This document shows, in pieces, positions 8,835-17,899 of a stretch of 64,000 nucleotides of DNA; position 1 is the stretch's first letter; each line of letters starts with the position of its first letter. The notes below the pieces were generated by a model that was not told the origin of the DNA, searched no databases, and saw nothing but the letters and a program-made list of their open reading frames with translations. The translations under genes were made by a program, and so were the position numbers. The stretch comes from Bacteroidota bacterium (GTDB lineage: Bacteria > Bacteroidota > Bacteroidia > UKL13-3): assembly GCA_027488905.1 (NCBI GenBank), contig JAIYAT010000007.1:310001-374000 (forward strand). The letters are read 5' to 3'.

Positions 8835-9491
8835 TCACCTTTCATTCATTACATCATAGTCACTAAGTGTGCTATTAAAAATATGTCTTCGTCTGTCTTG
8901 TAGAATAAATTTTATACGATTTGGATTAATATAATATTGGTCCTTTTCTGGCGCCTTTAACATGGCAAATATGCTTCTAAAGTTAATGGAAGATAGGTTA
9001 CCATTATCTTCTAAGATAAAAAACACCACAAATAAAGCAGTGTCTTTAGGCGTTGCGGTAATAATTTGTTTTTCATTAGTATTTAAGGGTGCAACTTCAA
9101 ACTTAATAGAATCTAGTTTTGAAAGATCTTCTTGTGTTAAAAATTCAAATCTTTTTAGGAATCCTATTCCTACAAATACACTTCTTGGGTTTTGAATATC
9201 AAACATAAATTGAACCTCTTTTCCTGGGAAAACTGGTCGGGTTAAACAACCAACTACAGCAGTTCTGTTTTGGCCTTCAAATTTAATTTGGGGTGTTATG
9301 CTTAACAATGCATCCTTTTTGGTTTGCTTGTATACATTGGCTCCGTGCCGAATTGGATACCAACCTTTAAAAGAACACTCAGACTCAAATTCGAAACAAA
9401 CATTTATTGAATCAAAGTTTGGGTTCATCAATAATCCTTGCCCAAACAAATGGTTGGCAAAAAAAAGCAATACTAAAAAAAGAGGTTTCAT
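8835..9491 (-). CDS. Secreted protein of unknown function with N-PNFDS opening
   Basis: This 218-residue protein has a signal peptide MKPLFLVLLFFANHLFGQ. The mature protein opens LLMNPNFDS...C...GWYPI. This resembles the carbohydrate-binding-like domain found at the start of many Bacteroidota OmpA-type surface proteins (N-x-N-P-x-F-E ... C ... W). Here no OmpA domain follows and there is no T9SS tail. I see no catalytic motif. It lies 21 bases downstream of the DUF4197 gene on the same strand, so the two are probably co-transcribed. Confidence 0.6.
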   Translation of the reverse strand: MKPLFLVLLFFANHLFGQGLLMNPNFDSINVCFEFESECSFKGWYPIRHGANVYKQTKKDALLSITPQIKFEGQNRTAVVGCLTRPVFPGKEVQFMFDIQNPRSVFVGIGFLKRFEFLTQEDLSKLDSIKFEVAPLNTNEKQIITATPKDTALFVVFFILEDNGNLSSINFRSIFAMLKAPEKDQYYINPNRIKFILQDRRRHIFNSTLSDYDVMNER

Positions 9492-9512
9492 GGCAAAGGA
9501 AGGAAGAGAGGG

Positions 9513-10250
9513 CTACTCCCCAAACACCTTTTGCAAAATTTCGCTAACCCTATGCATTGGGTCTCTTCTAATTTTTCTTTCTTCATCACCCACTTTTACA
9601 AATAAGCCATCTAATGCTTTTTCGGTAACATGTTGGCTCAATGAATTGGTTTTTATCTCTGGCCAAAGGATGCCGCCTAGTGAAGCATTGTTATATGCAT
9701 TGATTAAGTCGCCATACGCCTTTTCTGCTGAGGTATTTAGTAATAAAGGTTTGCTTAAAGAGGTTTGAATTTTTGGCTTAAACAAATCGGTTAAGGGTGT
9801 TCTTGTCTTAGAAGAAAGATATACTGTTGCCGCTGTATCTCCTCCATTTAAAATGGTAAATCCATCGGCTATAGAGATACCCGTAATGGCTGAAACAAAA
9901 ATTGACTTTGCCTCTGGTGCTGCATCTTCAGCAGCACGATTAATAGCAAGTACTGCATTATCTAAAAGAATTTGACCGCCCGGAATGCTGCTTAAAACAT
10001 TATAAACAGGTTCTGCTTCTTTTGGCAAAAGAATTTTAACAAATTGATCTTTATAATAACCATCTGCAACAGAAAGGTTGGAAACAGAAGTATCTGTGCC
10101 AACTTGAAGCGCCTCTTTTAGTCCTAAAACTACTTCATCATTGGTTAATCCAAGGTCTTCTAAAATCTTTGAAGCCTCTGCACAAGATTGAATGCTCAAA
10201 AAAGAAATTGCCATTAGGGCCATTAAAAAGATGTTTCTTAGTTTTTTCAT
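9513..10250 (-). CDS. DUF4197 domain lipoprotein
   Basis: This 245-residue protein has a lipoprotein-type signal (MKKLRNIFLMALMAISFLSIQSC), with a lipobox Cys at 23. The rest matches the layout of the DUF4197 family as I know it: an early helix GLTNDEVVLGLKEALQVGT, a central NRAAEDAAPEAKSIF segment, GGDTAATVYLSSKT, and a C-terminal KALDGLF...EERKIRRDPMHRVSEILQKVF. Function is unknown. It is predicted to be a mostly helical periplasmic lipoprotein. It is the first gene of a probable two-gene unit with the secreted protein at 8835-9491 and is divergent from the first POT transporter. Confidence 0.8.
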   Translation of the reverse strand: MKKLRNIFLMALMAISFLSIQSCAEASKILEDLGLTNDEVVLGLKEALQVGTDTSVSNLSVADGYYKDQFVKILLPKEAEPVYNVLSSIPGGQILLDNAVLAINRAAEDAAPEAKSIFVSAITGISIADGFTILNGGDTAATVYLSSKTRTPLTDLFKPKIQTSLSKPLLLNTSAEKAYGDLINAYNNASLGGILWPEIKTNSLSQHVTEKALDGLFVKVGDEERKIRRDPMHRVSEILQKVFGE

Positions 10251-10327
10251 GATTCAAAAATACAAGACTTTTACCAAATTTGAAAAAGTGCTAACAATAC
10301 ATATATTGCGTCTTTAACAATACTTAT

Positions 10328-11866
10328 ATGAGTCAACCAATACAAGCAAGAACAGACCACCCAAAAGGGCTCTATTTTTTGTTTTTTACAGAAATGTGGG
10401 AGCGTTTTAGTTATTATGGAATGCGTGCCATTTTTATCCTTTTCATGACCAAAGTGTTAATGATGCAGGATGCAGATGCTTCAGAAATTTATGGAAGTTA
10501 TACCGGTTTGGTTTATTTAACCCCGCTTTTAGGAGGTTATTTATGCGATAAGTTCTTAGGTAATCGTCGTAGTATTATTTTAGGTGGTATTCTTATGGCT
10601 TTTGGACAGTTTTTGATGTTTTTAAGTGCCTCTACAGGTGGTGGTCCTTCGGCTGTTTCTATCATGTGGGCTGGTTTAACTGCTATCATTATTGGTAATG
10701 GCTTTTTTAAACCAAATATCTCTACTATGGTGGGTCAATTATATCCTGCTGGTGACCGCAGAATTGATAGTGCCTTTACCATTTTTTACATGGGAATTAA
10801 CTTAGGAGCATTTTTCTCGCCTTTAGTATGTGGTTCAATGGATTTTAAATACGGTTTCTTGGCAGCTTGTATCGGAATGGTAGTAAGTTTGGTAACATTC
10901 ATTCTTTATCAAAAGAAATATCTTATTTCAGAAGAAGGTAAGGAAATTGGTTTACCTGTTCAAAAATTAGATTTCAAAAGCATTGGAATGATCATAGGTT
11001 CAATTGCGATTATTTTCTTTATGCTTAATTTCAAGCAAATGTTTAAAAGTGATATTGAAATTATCAGTTATCTTATTTACGGCGCAATGGTTGCTATGCC
11101 AATCATTATTTTAAGCGATAAAAGTTTGAACACCATTGAAAGAAATAGAATCATAGTAATTTTTATTTTGGCCTTTTTTGTTATCTTCTTTTGGGGAGCC
11201 TTTGAACAAGCTGGAGCCTCACTTACCTTATTTGCAGACAGACAAACAGACCGTATGTTAATGGGTTGGGAAATGCCTGCATCGTATTTCCAATCTATCA
11301 ATCCTTTGGCTGTTATTATTTTAGCACCTGTGCTTACCATAGTTTGGGGATTTTTATATAGCAGAAAATTAGAACCATCTTCTCCAAAGAAAATGGCGCT
11401 TGGACTTTTATTAGTTGCCTTAGGATACGTAGTTATTGCAATTGCTGTTAAAGGATTGGGCCTAGGCGATAAAGTGAGCATGATGTGGTTAATTTCTTTA
11501 TATGTAATTCACTCTATTGGAGAGTTATGTTTGTCGCCAATTGGTTTATCCATGGTTTCTAAATTAGCCCCTTTAAGATTATCATCGCTTATGATGGGAA
11601 CTTGGTTTTTAGCCAACGCTGCTGCCAATAAATTTGCAGGTACTTTAAGTGCTTTAATTCCACCTTCTGGAGATATCGACCCAAGTGTTCCAGTTAAGTA
11701 CCCAAGCATCATTGGTTTTGAAATTACCAATTTATATGAATTCTTTATGGTGTTTATTGTAATGACAGGAATTTCTGCTGGTATTTTGTTTATCCTAAGT
11801 TCTTGGTTGCAAAAAATGATGAACGAGAACCACAACGAATTTAAACCAGATATGGATGCACATTAA
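10328..11866 (+). CDS. POT-family proton-coupled peptide transporter (first of tandem pair)
   Basis: This 512-residue major-facilitator protein has 12-14 hydrophobic segments. The POT/PTR2 signature ExxERFxYYG is present as EMWERFSYYGMR near residues 22-33. The second signature appears as GGYLCDKFLGNRRSI at about residues 73-87, followed by GNGFFKPNISTMVGQLY. FFWGAFEQAGASLTLFA and GELCLSPIGLSMVSKLAP are also typical. The family imports di- and tripeptides with protons through the inner membrane. It is 6 bases ahead of a second POT gene, so the two form an operon. With the secreted DPP-IV nearby, this fits growth on protein. Confidence 0.92.
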   Translation: MSQPIQARTDHPKGLYFLFFTEMWERFSYYGMRAIFILFMTKVLMMQDADASEIYGSYTGLVYLTPLLGGYLCDKFLGNRRSIILGGILMAFGQFLMFLSASTGGGPSAVSIMWAGLTAIIIGNGFFKPNISTMVGQLYPAGDRRIDSAFTIFYMGINLGAFFSPLVCGSMDFKYGFLAACIGMVVSLVTFILYQKKYLISEEGKEIGLPVQKLDFKSIGMIIGSIAIIFFMLNFKQMFKSDIEIISYLIYGAMVAMPIIILSDKSLNTIERNRIIVIFILAFFVIFFWGAFEQAGASLTLFADRQTDRMLMGWEMPASYFQSINPLAVIILAPVLTIVWGFLYSRKLEPSSPKKMALGLLLVALGYVVIAIAVKGLGLGDKVSMMWLISLYVIHSIGELCLSPIGLSMVSKLAPLRLSSLMMGTWFLANAAANKFAGTLSALIPPSGDIDPSVPVKYPSIIGFEITNLYEFFMVFIVMTGISAGILFILSSWLQKMMNENHNEFKPDMDAH

Positions 11867-11872
11867 TTTGTC

Positions 11873-13381
11873 ATGAGCAAATTAACTTTATCAGAAATAC
11901 AGAATTTTAAAGGCAAGTACCCCAAGCAATTGTGGTACTTGTTTTTTAGTGAAATGTGGGAGCGTTTTAGCTTCTATGGAATGCGCGGAATGCTAATCAT
12001 TTTTATGGTGAGCAAGCTTAACATGAACTCAGAGGTGGCGAACCTGCAATATGGCGCAACCCAAGCGTTTGTTTACGCATTCACTTTTGTTGGGGGCATG
12101 TTTGCCGATAAGATTTTAGGGTATAGAAAATCGCTCTTTTGGGGCGGTATTCTAATGATTATTGGAAGTGTAATTTTGGCGGTTGACCCAACTCGGTTTT
12201 TCTTTACAGGAATTGGTTTTACCATTATTGGAACTGGTTTTTTTAAACCCAATATTTCTACCATCGTTGGTAAACTATATGCCGAAGGTGATACAAGAAC
12301 CGATGCAGGCTTTTCTCTTTTCTATGCTGGTGTTAACCTTGGCGCACTCATTGGTGGCTATTTATGTATCGCGGTGGCCAATGGTAACCTGTTAGAAAAT
12401 ATTGTTCCGATTGCCTTACGTTGGAATGTAGCCTTTGGTTTTGCCTCTGTAGTAATGGTAATTAGCTTACTCACCTTTGTAAATACCCAAAAAAGTTTAG
12501 GAGAAATAGGGGAGTCGCCTTTGCAAGATTTACCCAAAAATAAAAAGAACCTGTATGAGTGGTTAACCTTTGCAGGCTCCATTGCGTTTATTCCAGTAGT
12601 GATATTAATGGTTTCCAACGCAGCGTATACCGATTTGTTTATGAAAATTATTGGTCCTTTTTCTTTGGTATATCTCTTTTATGAAATGAAAAATTTCAAT
12701 GCCAAAGAAAATAAAAAGCTTTTGGCTGCCTTGGTTTTTATACTTTTCTCAATTTTGTTTTGGGCCTTTTTTGAACAAAGCGGAGGCTCATTGAGCTTGT
12801 TTGCTGCCAATAATTTAAACAATGAATTGTTGGGCGTAAAGCTTGACCCAAATGGCGTGAATAATTCGGCTAATTCTCTTTTTGTAATTGCATTTGCAGC
12901 CTTGGTGGGAATAGTTTGGATTTGGATGGCTAAGTTAAAAATTGAACCTAATACTGTTGTTAAATTTGGACTTGGGTTTTTGTTTTTAGCAGGTGGTTTT
13001 TATGTGTTTTATCAAACCCAATTCTTTGCCAATGAAAATGGTATCACCTCTTTAAATCTATTTGCTTTTGGTTGGTTTATCATCACATTTGGAGAGTTGT
13101 GTTTATCGCCAATTGGCATGTCTATTATGACAAAATTGTCTCCTCAAAAATTGCAAGCGGTAATGATGGGAATGTGGTTTTTGGCTAGCGCATATGGGCA
13201 ATATTTAGCTGGAATTTTAGGGGCAAACATTGCCAGTGCCTCAGAAAACTCCAATAACTTAGATAAACTTATCATTTATACCAATGGTTACAAGCAATTG
13301 GCCTTGTATGCCCTAATTGCAGGGGTTGTGTTAATTGTGATTTCGCCTTTTGTAAAAAAGTTAATGCAGGAAGTAAAATAG
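11873..13381 (+). CDS. POT-family proton-coupled peptide transporter (second of tandem pair)
   Basis: This 502-residue protein has the same signatures as its neighbour: EMWERFSFYGMR, GGMFADKILGYRKSL, GTGFFKPNISTIVGKLY, FWAFFEQSGGSLSLFA and GELCLSPIGMSIMTKLSP. The loops between membrane segments differ widely, so the pair is an old duplication and not a recent one. Different substrate preference is likely but not deducible. A terminator follows at 13406-13440. Confidence 0.92.
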   Translation: MSKLTLSEIQNFKGKYPKQLWYLFFSEMWERFSFYGMRGMLIIFMVSKLNMNSEVANLQYGATQAFVYAFTFVGGMFADKILGYRKSLFWGGILMIIGSVILAVDPTRFFFTGIGFTIIGTGFFKPNISTIVGKLYAEGDTRTDAGFSLFYAGVNLGALIGGYLCIAVANGNLLENIVPIALRWNVAFGFASVVMVISLLTFVNTQKSLGEIGESPLQDLPKNKKNLYEWLTFAGSIAFIPVVILMVSNAAYTDLFMKIIGPFSLVYLFYEMKNFNAKENKKLLAALVFILFSILFWAFFEQSGGSLSLFAANNLNNELLGVKLDPNGVNNSANSLFVIAFAALVGIVWIWMAKLKIEPNTVVKFGLGFLFLAGGFYVFYQTQFFANENGITSLNLFAFGWFIITFGELCLSPIGMSIMTKLSPQKLQAVMMGMWFLASAYGQYLAGILGANIASASENSNNLDKLIIYTNGYKQLALYALIAGVVLIVISPFVKKLMQEVK

Positions 13382-13405
13382 TTTCCTATAAACCTTATTT
13401 TTATT

Positions 13406-13440
13406 AAAGGGACTTGGTTCAAACCGAGCCCCTTTTTTTT
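13406..13440 (+). terminator. Rho-independent terminator built on a GGTTCAAACC word
   Basis: The stem GGGACTTGGTT pairs with AACCGAGCCCC (one mismatch, one G-T wobble) around the loop CA, followed by T8. The GGTTCAAACC word at 13416-13425 forms the apex of the hairpin. Confidence 0.8.
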
Positions 13441-13450
13441 ATATTTGACC

Positions 13451-14170
13451 ATGCTGCAAAATGTAGATTTAACCAAAGTTTTAGTATTAGACATTGAAAC
13501 AGTGCCTCAGTTTCCATCATTTGAAAAATTGCCAGAGCCATGGCAAAACCTTTGGAAGAAAAAGGCAGCCTCTCTTAAAAAAGTAGAAGACCAAACTGAA
13601 GTAGATATCTATCCACGTGCAGGTATTTATGCCGAGTTTGGTAAAATAGTATGCATTTCTTGTGGGTTTTTTAGTAAAAATGGAAGCGAGTATTTGTTTA
13701 GGGTAAAGTCGTTTTATGGCGAGGATGAGAAACAGTTATTGTCTGAGTTTTCGGCCATGCTCAATACCCATTTCAATAAACCCGACCATTCTTTGTGTGC
13801 ACATAATGGAAAAGAGTTTGATTATCCATTTATTGCTAGACGATGCTTGCTTAATGGCTTGGAAATTCCAATAATATTAGATATCGCAGGTAAAAAACCA
13901 TGGGAAATAAGCCTATTAGACACCATGGAATTATGGAAGTTTGGCGATTATAAAAGTTATACTTCTTTGGAATTATTGGCCGCTTCTTTTGATATTCCTA
14001 CACCTAAAGATGATATTGATGGAAGCATGGTTTGGAAAGTGTATTGGGAGGAAAATAACCTAGAACGCATTAAAACGTATTGCCAAAAAGATGTGGTAAC
14101 CACTGCTCAATTGTTGTTGCGATTTAAAAATGAAAAGCTCCTTCAAGAAACGCAGGTGCAATTGCTATGA
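13451..14170 (+). CDS. DnaQ-like 3'-5' exonuclease (PolB-like exonuclease superfamily)
   Basis: I place the start at ATG 13451 (239 residues). The DEDD motifs are visible: Exo I LVLDIETVP near residue 12-20, Exo II CAHNGKEFDYPFIARR in the middle, and Exo III YCQKDVVTTAQLLLRF near the C-terminus. The Exo III spacing resembles the DEDDy type without a clear Tyr, so the subclass is uncertain. This is the stand-alone predicted 3'-5' exonuclease family related to the proofreading domain of family-B polymerases. A perfect -7 box, TATATTTG (13440-13447), ends only 3 bases before the ATG, which would give a leaderless or nearly leaderless transcript. Confidence 0.8.
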   Translation: MLQNVDLTKVLVLDIETVPQFPSFEKLPEPWQNLWKKKAASLKKVEDQTEVDIYPRAGIYAEFGKIVCISCGFFSKNGSEYLFRVKSFYGEDEKQLLSEFSAMLNTHFNKPDHSLCAHNGKEFDYPFIARRCLLNGLEIPIILDIAGKKPWEISLLDTMELWKFGDYKSYTSLELLAASFDIPTPKDDIDGSMVWKVYWEENNLERIKTYCQKDVVTTAQLLLRFKNEKLLQETQVQLL

Positions 14171-14184
14171 TTATTATTTGCGCG

Positions 14185-15303
14185 CTAACTCCCTAATTTC
14201 TGCATCAAGTTTTGAATAATCCCGCTCCAGCTATAGGTTTCAAAAAATTGTTTGGGTAATGTGTTTCGGTTTGAACCAAAATGCGTTTGTATCAGCTGAA
14301 TGAAAGCCTCCCAATCTTGGTCTTTGGCAATTTTGAGATGATCGCCACATACCTTTGGATCAATGCCTTCAGCGCCCGTTACTGTGGAGATAACCGTTTG
14401 CCCTCTTCCCAAAGTATCAATGGCTTTGGTTTTAACGCCACCTCCGCTTAGAATGGGATTAATCATAACATCTACACCATCAATATAAGTTTCGATGTCT
14501 TCAACAAAGCCTAGGTAATGGCAATTTTTCAGGGCAGCAATGCCTTGAACCAATTCTGATGGTAAGTTTTTACCACAAATAAGGATACTAAACGTTTCTC
14601 CTATTTGTTGCTGTAGGCGAGGATAGATTTCATCCTTAATAAAAGCTACTGCATCGTAGTTTGGTTTATAGCTTAGCGTTGCAAAAAACAACAATAACTT
14701 ATGTGTTGATGGAAGTTTGTGCCGCTCAAGTAGAATTTGGCGTGCATTTTCAGTCTTAGTAGGCAATTCACTTTGTGGAATACCATAAGGGGTGAGTAAG
14801 GTTTGGTTCAAACCTAAACCAAATTGTTGAATGGCTTTGTGTTGGTCTATGTCACTAACAAAAATGACTAAATTGGATTGTTTGTAAACGAACTTTTCAT
14901 AGAAATAAAGTATACGCCACCAAGGTTTCCCCATGCTTTTAAAGCGTAGGTATTCTATGTTATTGCTTCTTAAGAAAACTTTTTTGCCCGTAAACCATTT
15001 GATAAAAGGAATCATCCAACCCATCCAAGGTTGGTCAAAGAATATAGCATCTGCTTTGAATTGCCTTATTTTAGTTAACAGCTTTGGAAGCAAAAAAACA
15101 TTAGCATATCGGCTAGGTTTAAATCGCATGCCAAAATCCAAATCAAAACTAATAGCCGTTTGGTCTATTGGGTTATAAGGGTCAACCGTAAACACCATCA
15201 CCTCATTTACCCTTGCCATGTACTCCAAAATATTCTGGGTAGAAATTTCTCCACCGGTGGTGGCTGGCAAAAAGGGATAGGAGATGATGGCGTAGATTTT
15301 CAA
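14185..15303 (-). CDS. Glycosyltransferase, GT4-like
   Basis: This 372-residue GT-B protein opens with MKIYAIISYPFLPATTGGE, the donor/acceptor glycine loop of GT4 enzymes. The C-terminal Rossmann half has LLFFATLSYKPNYDAV (a glycosyltransferase strand-loop), then NCHYLGFVEDIETYIDGVDVMINPILSGGGVKTKAIDTLGRG, where the E-x7-E motif is replaced by the GGGVKTK-type loop of this subgroup. These enzymes transfer sugars to lipid-linked glycans, capsule or surface proteins. It sits in a minus-strand run with the DNRLRE protein and a methyltransferase, so glycosylation of surface polymer is possible. It carries two GGTTTGAACC words (14268, 14805). Confidence 0.75.
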   Translation of the reverse strand: MKIYAIISYPFLPATTGGEISTQNILEYMARVNEVMVFTVDPYNPIDQTAISFDLDFGMRFKPSRYANVFLLPKLLTKIRQFKADAIFFDQPWMGWMIPFIKWFTGKKVFLRSNNIEYLRFKSMGKPWWRILYFYEKFVYKQSNLVIFVSDIDQHKAIQQFGLGLNQTLLTPYGIPQSELPTKTENARQILLERHKLPSTHKLLLFFATLSYKPNYDAVAFIKDEIYPRLQQQIGETFSILICGKNLPSELVQGIAALKNCHYLGFVEDIETYIDGVDVMINPILSGGGVKTKAIDTLGRGQTVISTVTGAEGIDPKVCGDHLKIAKDQDWEAFIQLIQTHFGSNRNTLPKQFFETYSWSGIIQNLMQKLGS

Positions 15304-15320
15304 AAAAGTTGATTCAAATG

Positions 15321-16793
15321 TTATTGAACAACCAATTTAGTTACCTTAGCATTTTTTTCATTTACAACCCTTAAAATGTAAGTTCCAGTTGAAAGATTTT
15401 CAATCTCTCCTAGGTAGAGTTGATTTTTGGTGTAATTAGGATTACTATAAATTATTTTACCTGTTAAGTCAATTAGTTCAACTTCTGAACCTAATCTATT
15501 ATCAAGATTAATTGTTAATACCTCGCTTTTACCAATTGGGTTTGGATATACTTCTAGATTATTTGACTTAGAAACATTTATTTCATTTGTTGAATTCGCT
15601 AATCTGTAGCATATTTTTAACTGAGGCCATTTAGTTTGATCAGTGTGGTCTGAATTTGCAAAAATTAAACTTCTGAATTTTACCTCATCGACTAATTTCA
15701 ACATCATTCCATGACTAGTAGTTTTGTTGTTATACATGTCAATCACAAGATTTTTAACATTAATATTTAGATAGTCTTGGGTAGAGGATGAACTTTCGGT
15801 TAAAGTAATTCTATTCATTGCAGTTGTAGAAGGTTGGTTATTCCAATTTACAGTATTTTCATCCCAAGTACCTGTAATTCTTTCTAAAAAGCACGAATTA
15901 GAACCTGAAAGCGAAGAATGCAATTGAGGATGGTCTGATGTGGTATTGCAATAAAGATTAAGGAAAGCGTCAGTAATAGTTGCATTTGCAGGAATTCCAC
16001 TTAAATCAAAATCAATTAAACCTCTTGAAACAAATTCTCCTCCGCTTGTCCATGCAATTGCAGCAAAATTAGCATAATTTCCGTAGTTTGTTGTTGGAGC
16101 GTTAGAGGTTATCCACGCATCCTTACCCAAAGATGGGCCAGGTTTTAAAGTAATACATGGGTCATTTGAAGGCATTTCATAAGTAACTATAAGTTTTGGT
16201 CTTTTTAACGGATTTACATGTTCTGAGTTTCCAAAAATTAAACTTCTAAATTTTTGTTCAGTAGCTAATTTAATCATAAAACCGTGATTATTTGCTGGAT
16301 TTGAAACCATATCAATTACCCAATTTAAAACATTGATATCCAAATAATCTTGAGTTGATGAAGTTGATTCGTTCAAAGTAATTTGACCTACATTAGTTGT
16401 ACTAGGTTGGTTACTCCAATTTACTCCAAACTCTGACCAACTGCTAGTTATTCTTTGTAGAAAACAACTGTTTGAACCTGATAAATTAGAATGCAATTGT
16501 GGATGGTCTGAAGTGGTATTGCAATAAAGAGAAAGTTTGGCATCAGTTATAATTGCATTTGTAGGAATGCTACTAAGATCAAAACTCATAAGGCCTCTGG
16601 ATACAAAATCACCTCCACTGCTCCAAGCAATAGCTGCAAAATTTGCATAGTTACCATAATTTGTAATTGGGGCATTAGAGGTTATCCAAGCATCCTTACC
16701 TTTGACTGAGTCTGGTTGTAAAGTTAATGTTGTTTGCGAGAAAATGATAGTAGAAAATAATACCATCAGAACGATTAGGCTAAATTGTTTCAT
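15321..16793 (-). CDS. Two-DNRLRE-domain secreted protein with T9SS sorting domain
   Basis: This 490-residue protein has a signal peptide ending at IIFSQ (residue 20). Two DNRLRE (TGF-propeptide-like jelly-roll) domains are arranged in tandem. The phrase GKDAWITSNAP-TNYGNYANFAAIAW-SGG starts at residue 32 and again at 223, a 191-residue period, and the shared stretches are nearly identical at DNA level too. That suggests recent duplication or gene conversion. The tail (about residues 410-490) is a type-A T9SS sorting domain: VYPNPIGKSE, IDLTGKIIYSN, STGTYILRVV. The family occurs as a structural module in surface-attached proteins. No active site was seen. Confidence 0.82.
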   Translation of the reverse strand: MKQFSLIVLMVLFSTIIFSQTTLTLQPDSVKGKDAWITSNAPITNYGNYANFAAIAWSSGGDFVSRGLMSFDLSSIPTNAIITDAKLSLYCNTTSDHPQLHSNLSGSNSCFLQRITSSWSEFGVNWSNQPSTTNVGQITLNESTSSTQDYLDINVLNWVIDMVSNPANNHGFMIKLATEQKFRSLIFGNSEHVNPLKRPKLIVTYEMPSNDPCITLKPGPSLGKDAWITSNAPTTNYGNYANFAAIAWTSGGEFVSRGLIDFDLSGIPANATITDAFLNLYCNTTSDHPQLHSSLSGSNSCFLERITGTWDENTVNWNNQPSTTAMNRITLTESSSSTQDYLNINVKNLVIDMYNNKTTSHGMMLKLVDEVKFRSLIFANSDHTDQTKWPQLKICYRLANSTNEINVSKSNNLEVYPNPIGKSEVLTINLDNRLGSEVELIDLTGKIIYSNPNYTKNQLYLGEIENLSTGTYILRVVNEKNAKVTKLVVQ

Positions 16794-16843
16794 TGGATTC
16801 TTATTAATTATTATAATGCAAAATAATAAATTAAACTACTTGT

Positions 16844-16851
16844 CAAAGTTA
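16844..16851 (-). promoter_or_regulatory. Candidate -7 box for the DNRLRE protein
   Basis: TAACTTTG on the minus strand is a perfect TAnnTTTG, 51 bases before the ATG at 16793. No TTTG was seen at the usual -33 distance, so support is partial. Confidence 0.35.
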
Positions 16852-16884
16852 AATTTTAGATTTTTACATTTAATTTCATTTGGT

Positions 16885-17784
16885 TTATTTATAAATTTCT
16901 ATTATCATCCTGTCTCCAGGAACCTTGAACCATTTGGTTAGATAGTAATTTATATATTGAAAGGTAACTTTAAATGCATTTTCCGCAAAATTACCTCTTA
17001 GAGTAATAGTGTTGGGTGGTTTAACATCTTCAGTAATGATTATTTTTTTGAATCCACATTTTTCAAACATTTTCTTAGCTGTTTTGGCATTAAACTCAGT
17101 TAAATGGTAGGGAGGAATATACATCGTTTTTTGAGAGCCAATGAGTTTATAAATTAAAAATGCAATTCTACTAGAAATCAAATTTAATGTACCAGGTAAT
17201 TGAATAAGCGCAACTCCACCCGGTTTTAAAATTTTATAAGTTAATTCCATTGCCTCAGTTGGGTTTGTAAAATGTTCAAGTACATCCCCCATCATGATTA
17301 CATCGAAATAATTTTCCTCAAGTTCTTTATTTAATAAATCAACCGAATAAGGTTTGTTAATTATATTAATTCCAAAATTCTTTTTTCCAAATTCAGCTGC
17401 AAATGTTGACAATTCAATACCTTTTACATTGTAGCCATTTTTACTTAAAACATAGATAAAGTTCCCGGTAGCGCAACCCACATCTAAAATGTTTCCAGTT
17501 TGGCAATATTGTTTAATTTGCTTTATACCTTCTTCATAATCACCTTTACTTAAAATGTCGAGGTAGGAAACTTCCATGTGATGTGTTTGTTTATCATCAG
17601 AAGTGAAATAATCATCCTCATACATATCTTTAATTTCTTGGTCAGTTGGCCTTGGCCAAATTGAAACTAATTGACAATTATTGCACGAAACACCCCATAG
17701 AAATCTATCCTTAAATGCGTATCTAAAAGGAATTGTTTTTCCATCTTCACCACCACATAGGTTGCATTTAAATTTTACATCCAT
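16885..17784 (-). CDS. Class I SAM-dependent methyltransferase with N-terminal zinc-ribbon-like segment
   Basis: This 299-residue protein begins with a four-cysteine knuckle (C-x2-C near residues 8-11 and C-x2-C near 35-38, then LVSIWPRPT). This is typical of sugar-O/C-methyltransferase relatives of the Methyltransf_23 type. The SAM-binding motif is GNILDVGCATGNFIYVL (about 93-109), followed by GIELSTFAAEFGKK, and motif IV DVIMMGDVLEHF. The C-terminal third is a variable target domain. Such enzymes often modify deoxysugars or glycan precursors, which suits the glycosyltransferase two genes downstream. The substrate is unknown. The gene looks more AT-rich than its neighbours by eye. Confidence 0.78.
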   Translation of the reverse strand: MDVKFKCNLCGGEDGKTIPFRYAFKDRFLWGVSCNNCQLVSIWPRPTDQEIKDMYEDDYFTSDDKQTHHMEVSYLDILSKGDYEEGIKQIKQYCQTGNILDVGCATGNFIYVLSKNGYNVKGIELSTFAAEFGKKNFGINIINKPYSVDLLNKELEENYFDVIMMGDVLEHFTNPTEAMELTYKILKPGGVALIQLPGTLNLISSRIAFLIYKLIGSQKTMYIPPYHLTEFNAKTAKKMFEKCGFKKIIITEDVKPPNTITLRGNFAENAFKVTFQYINYYLTKWFKVPGDRMIIEIYK

Positions 17785-17899
17785 TTATCCAAAATTGAGA
17801 ATTAACTAAGAATGCAAGTATAAAATTATATTTTCAGAAAAACCATTTACATTGGTGCAATTTGATGGATTGATAATAAAAGTTTCATTATTTTGAAAA

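Noticed and set aside
9298-9768. 156-residue plus-strand open frame
   Set aside because: It runs antisense across two recognisable minus-strand genes (secreted protein and DUF4197) and has no family features.
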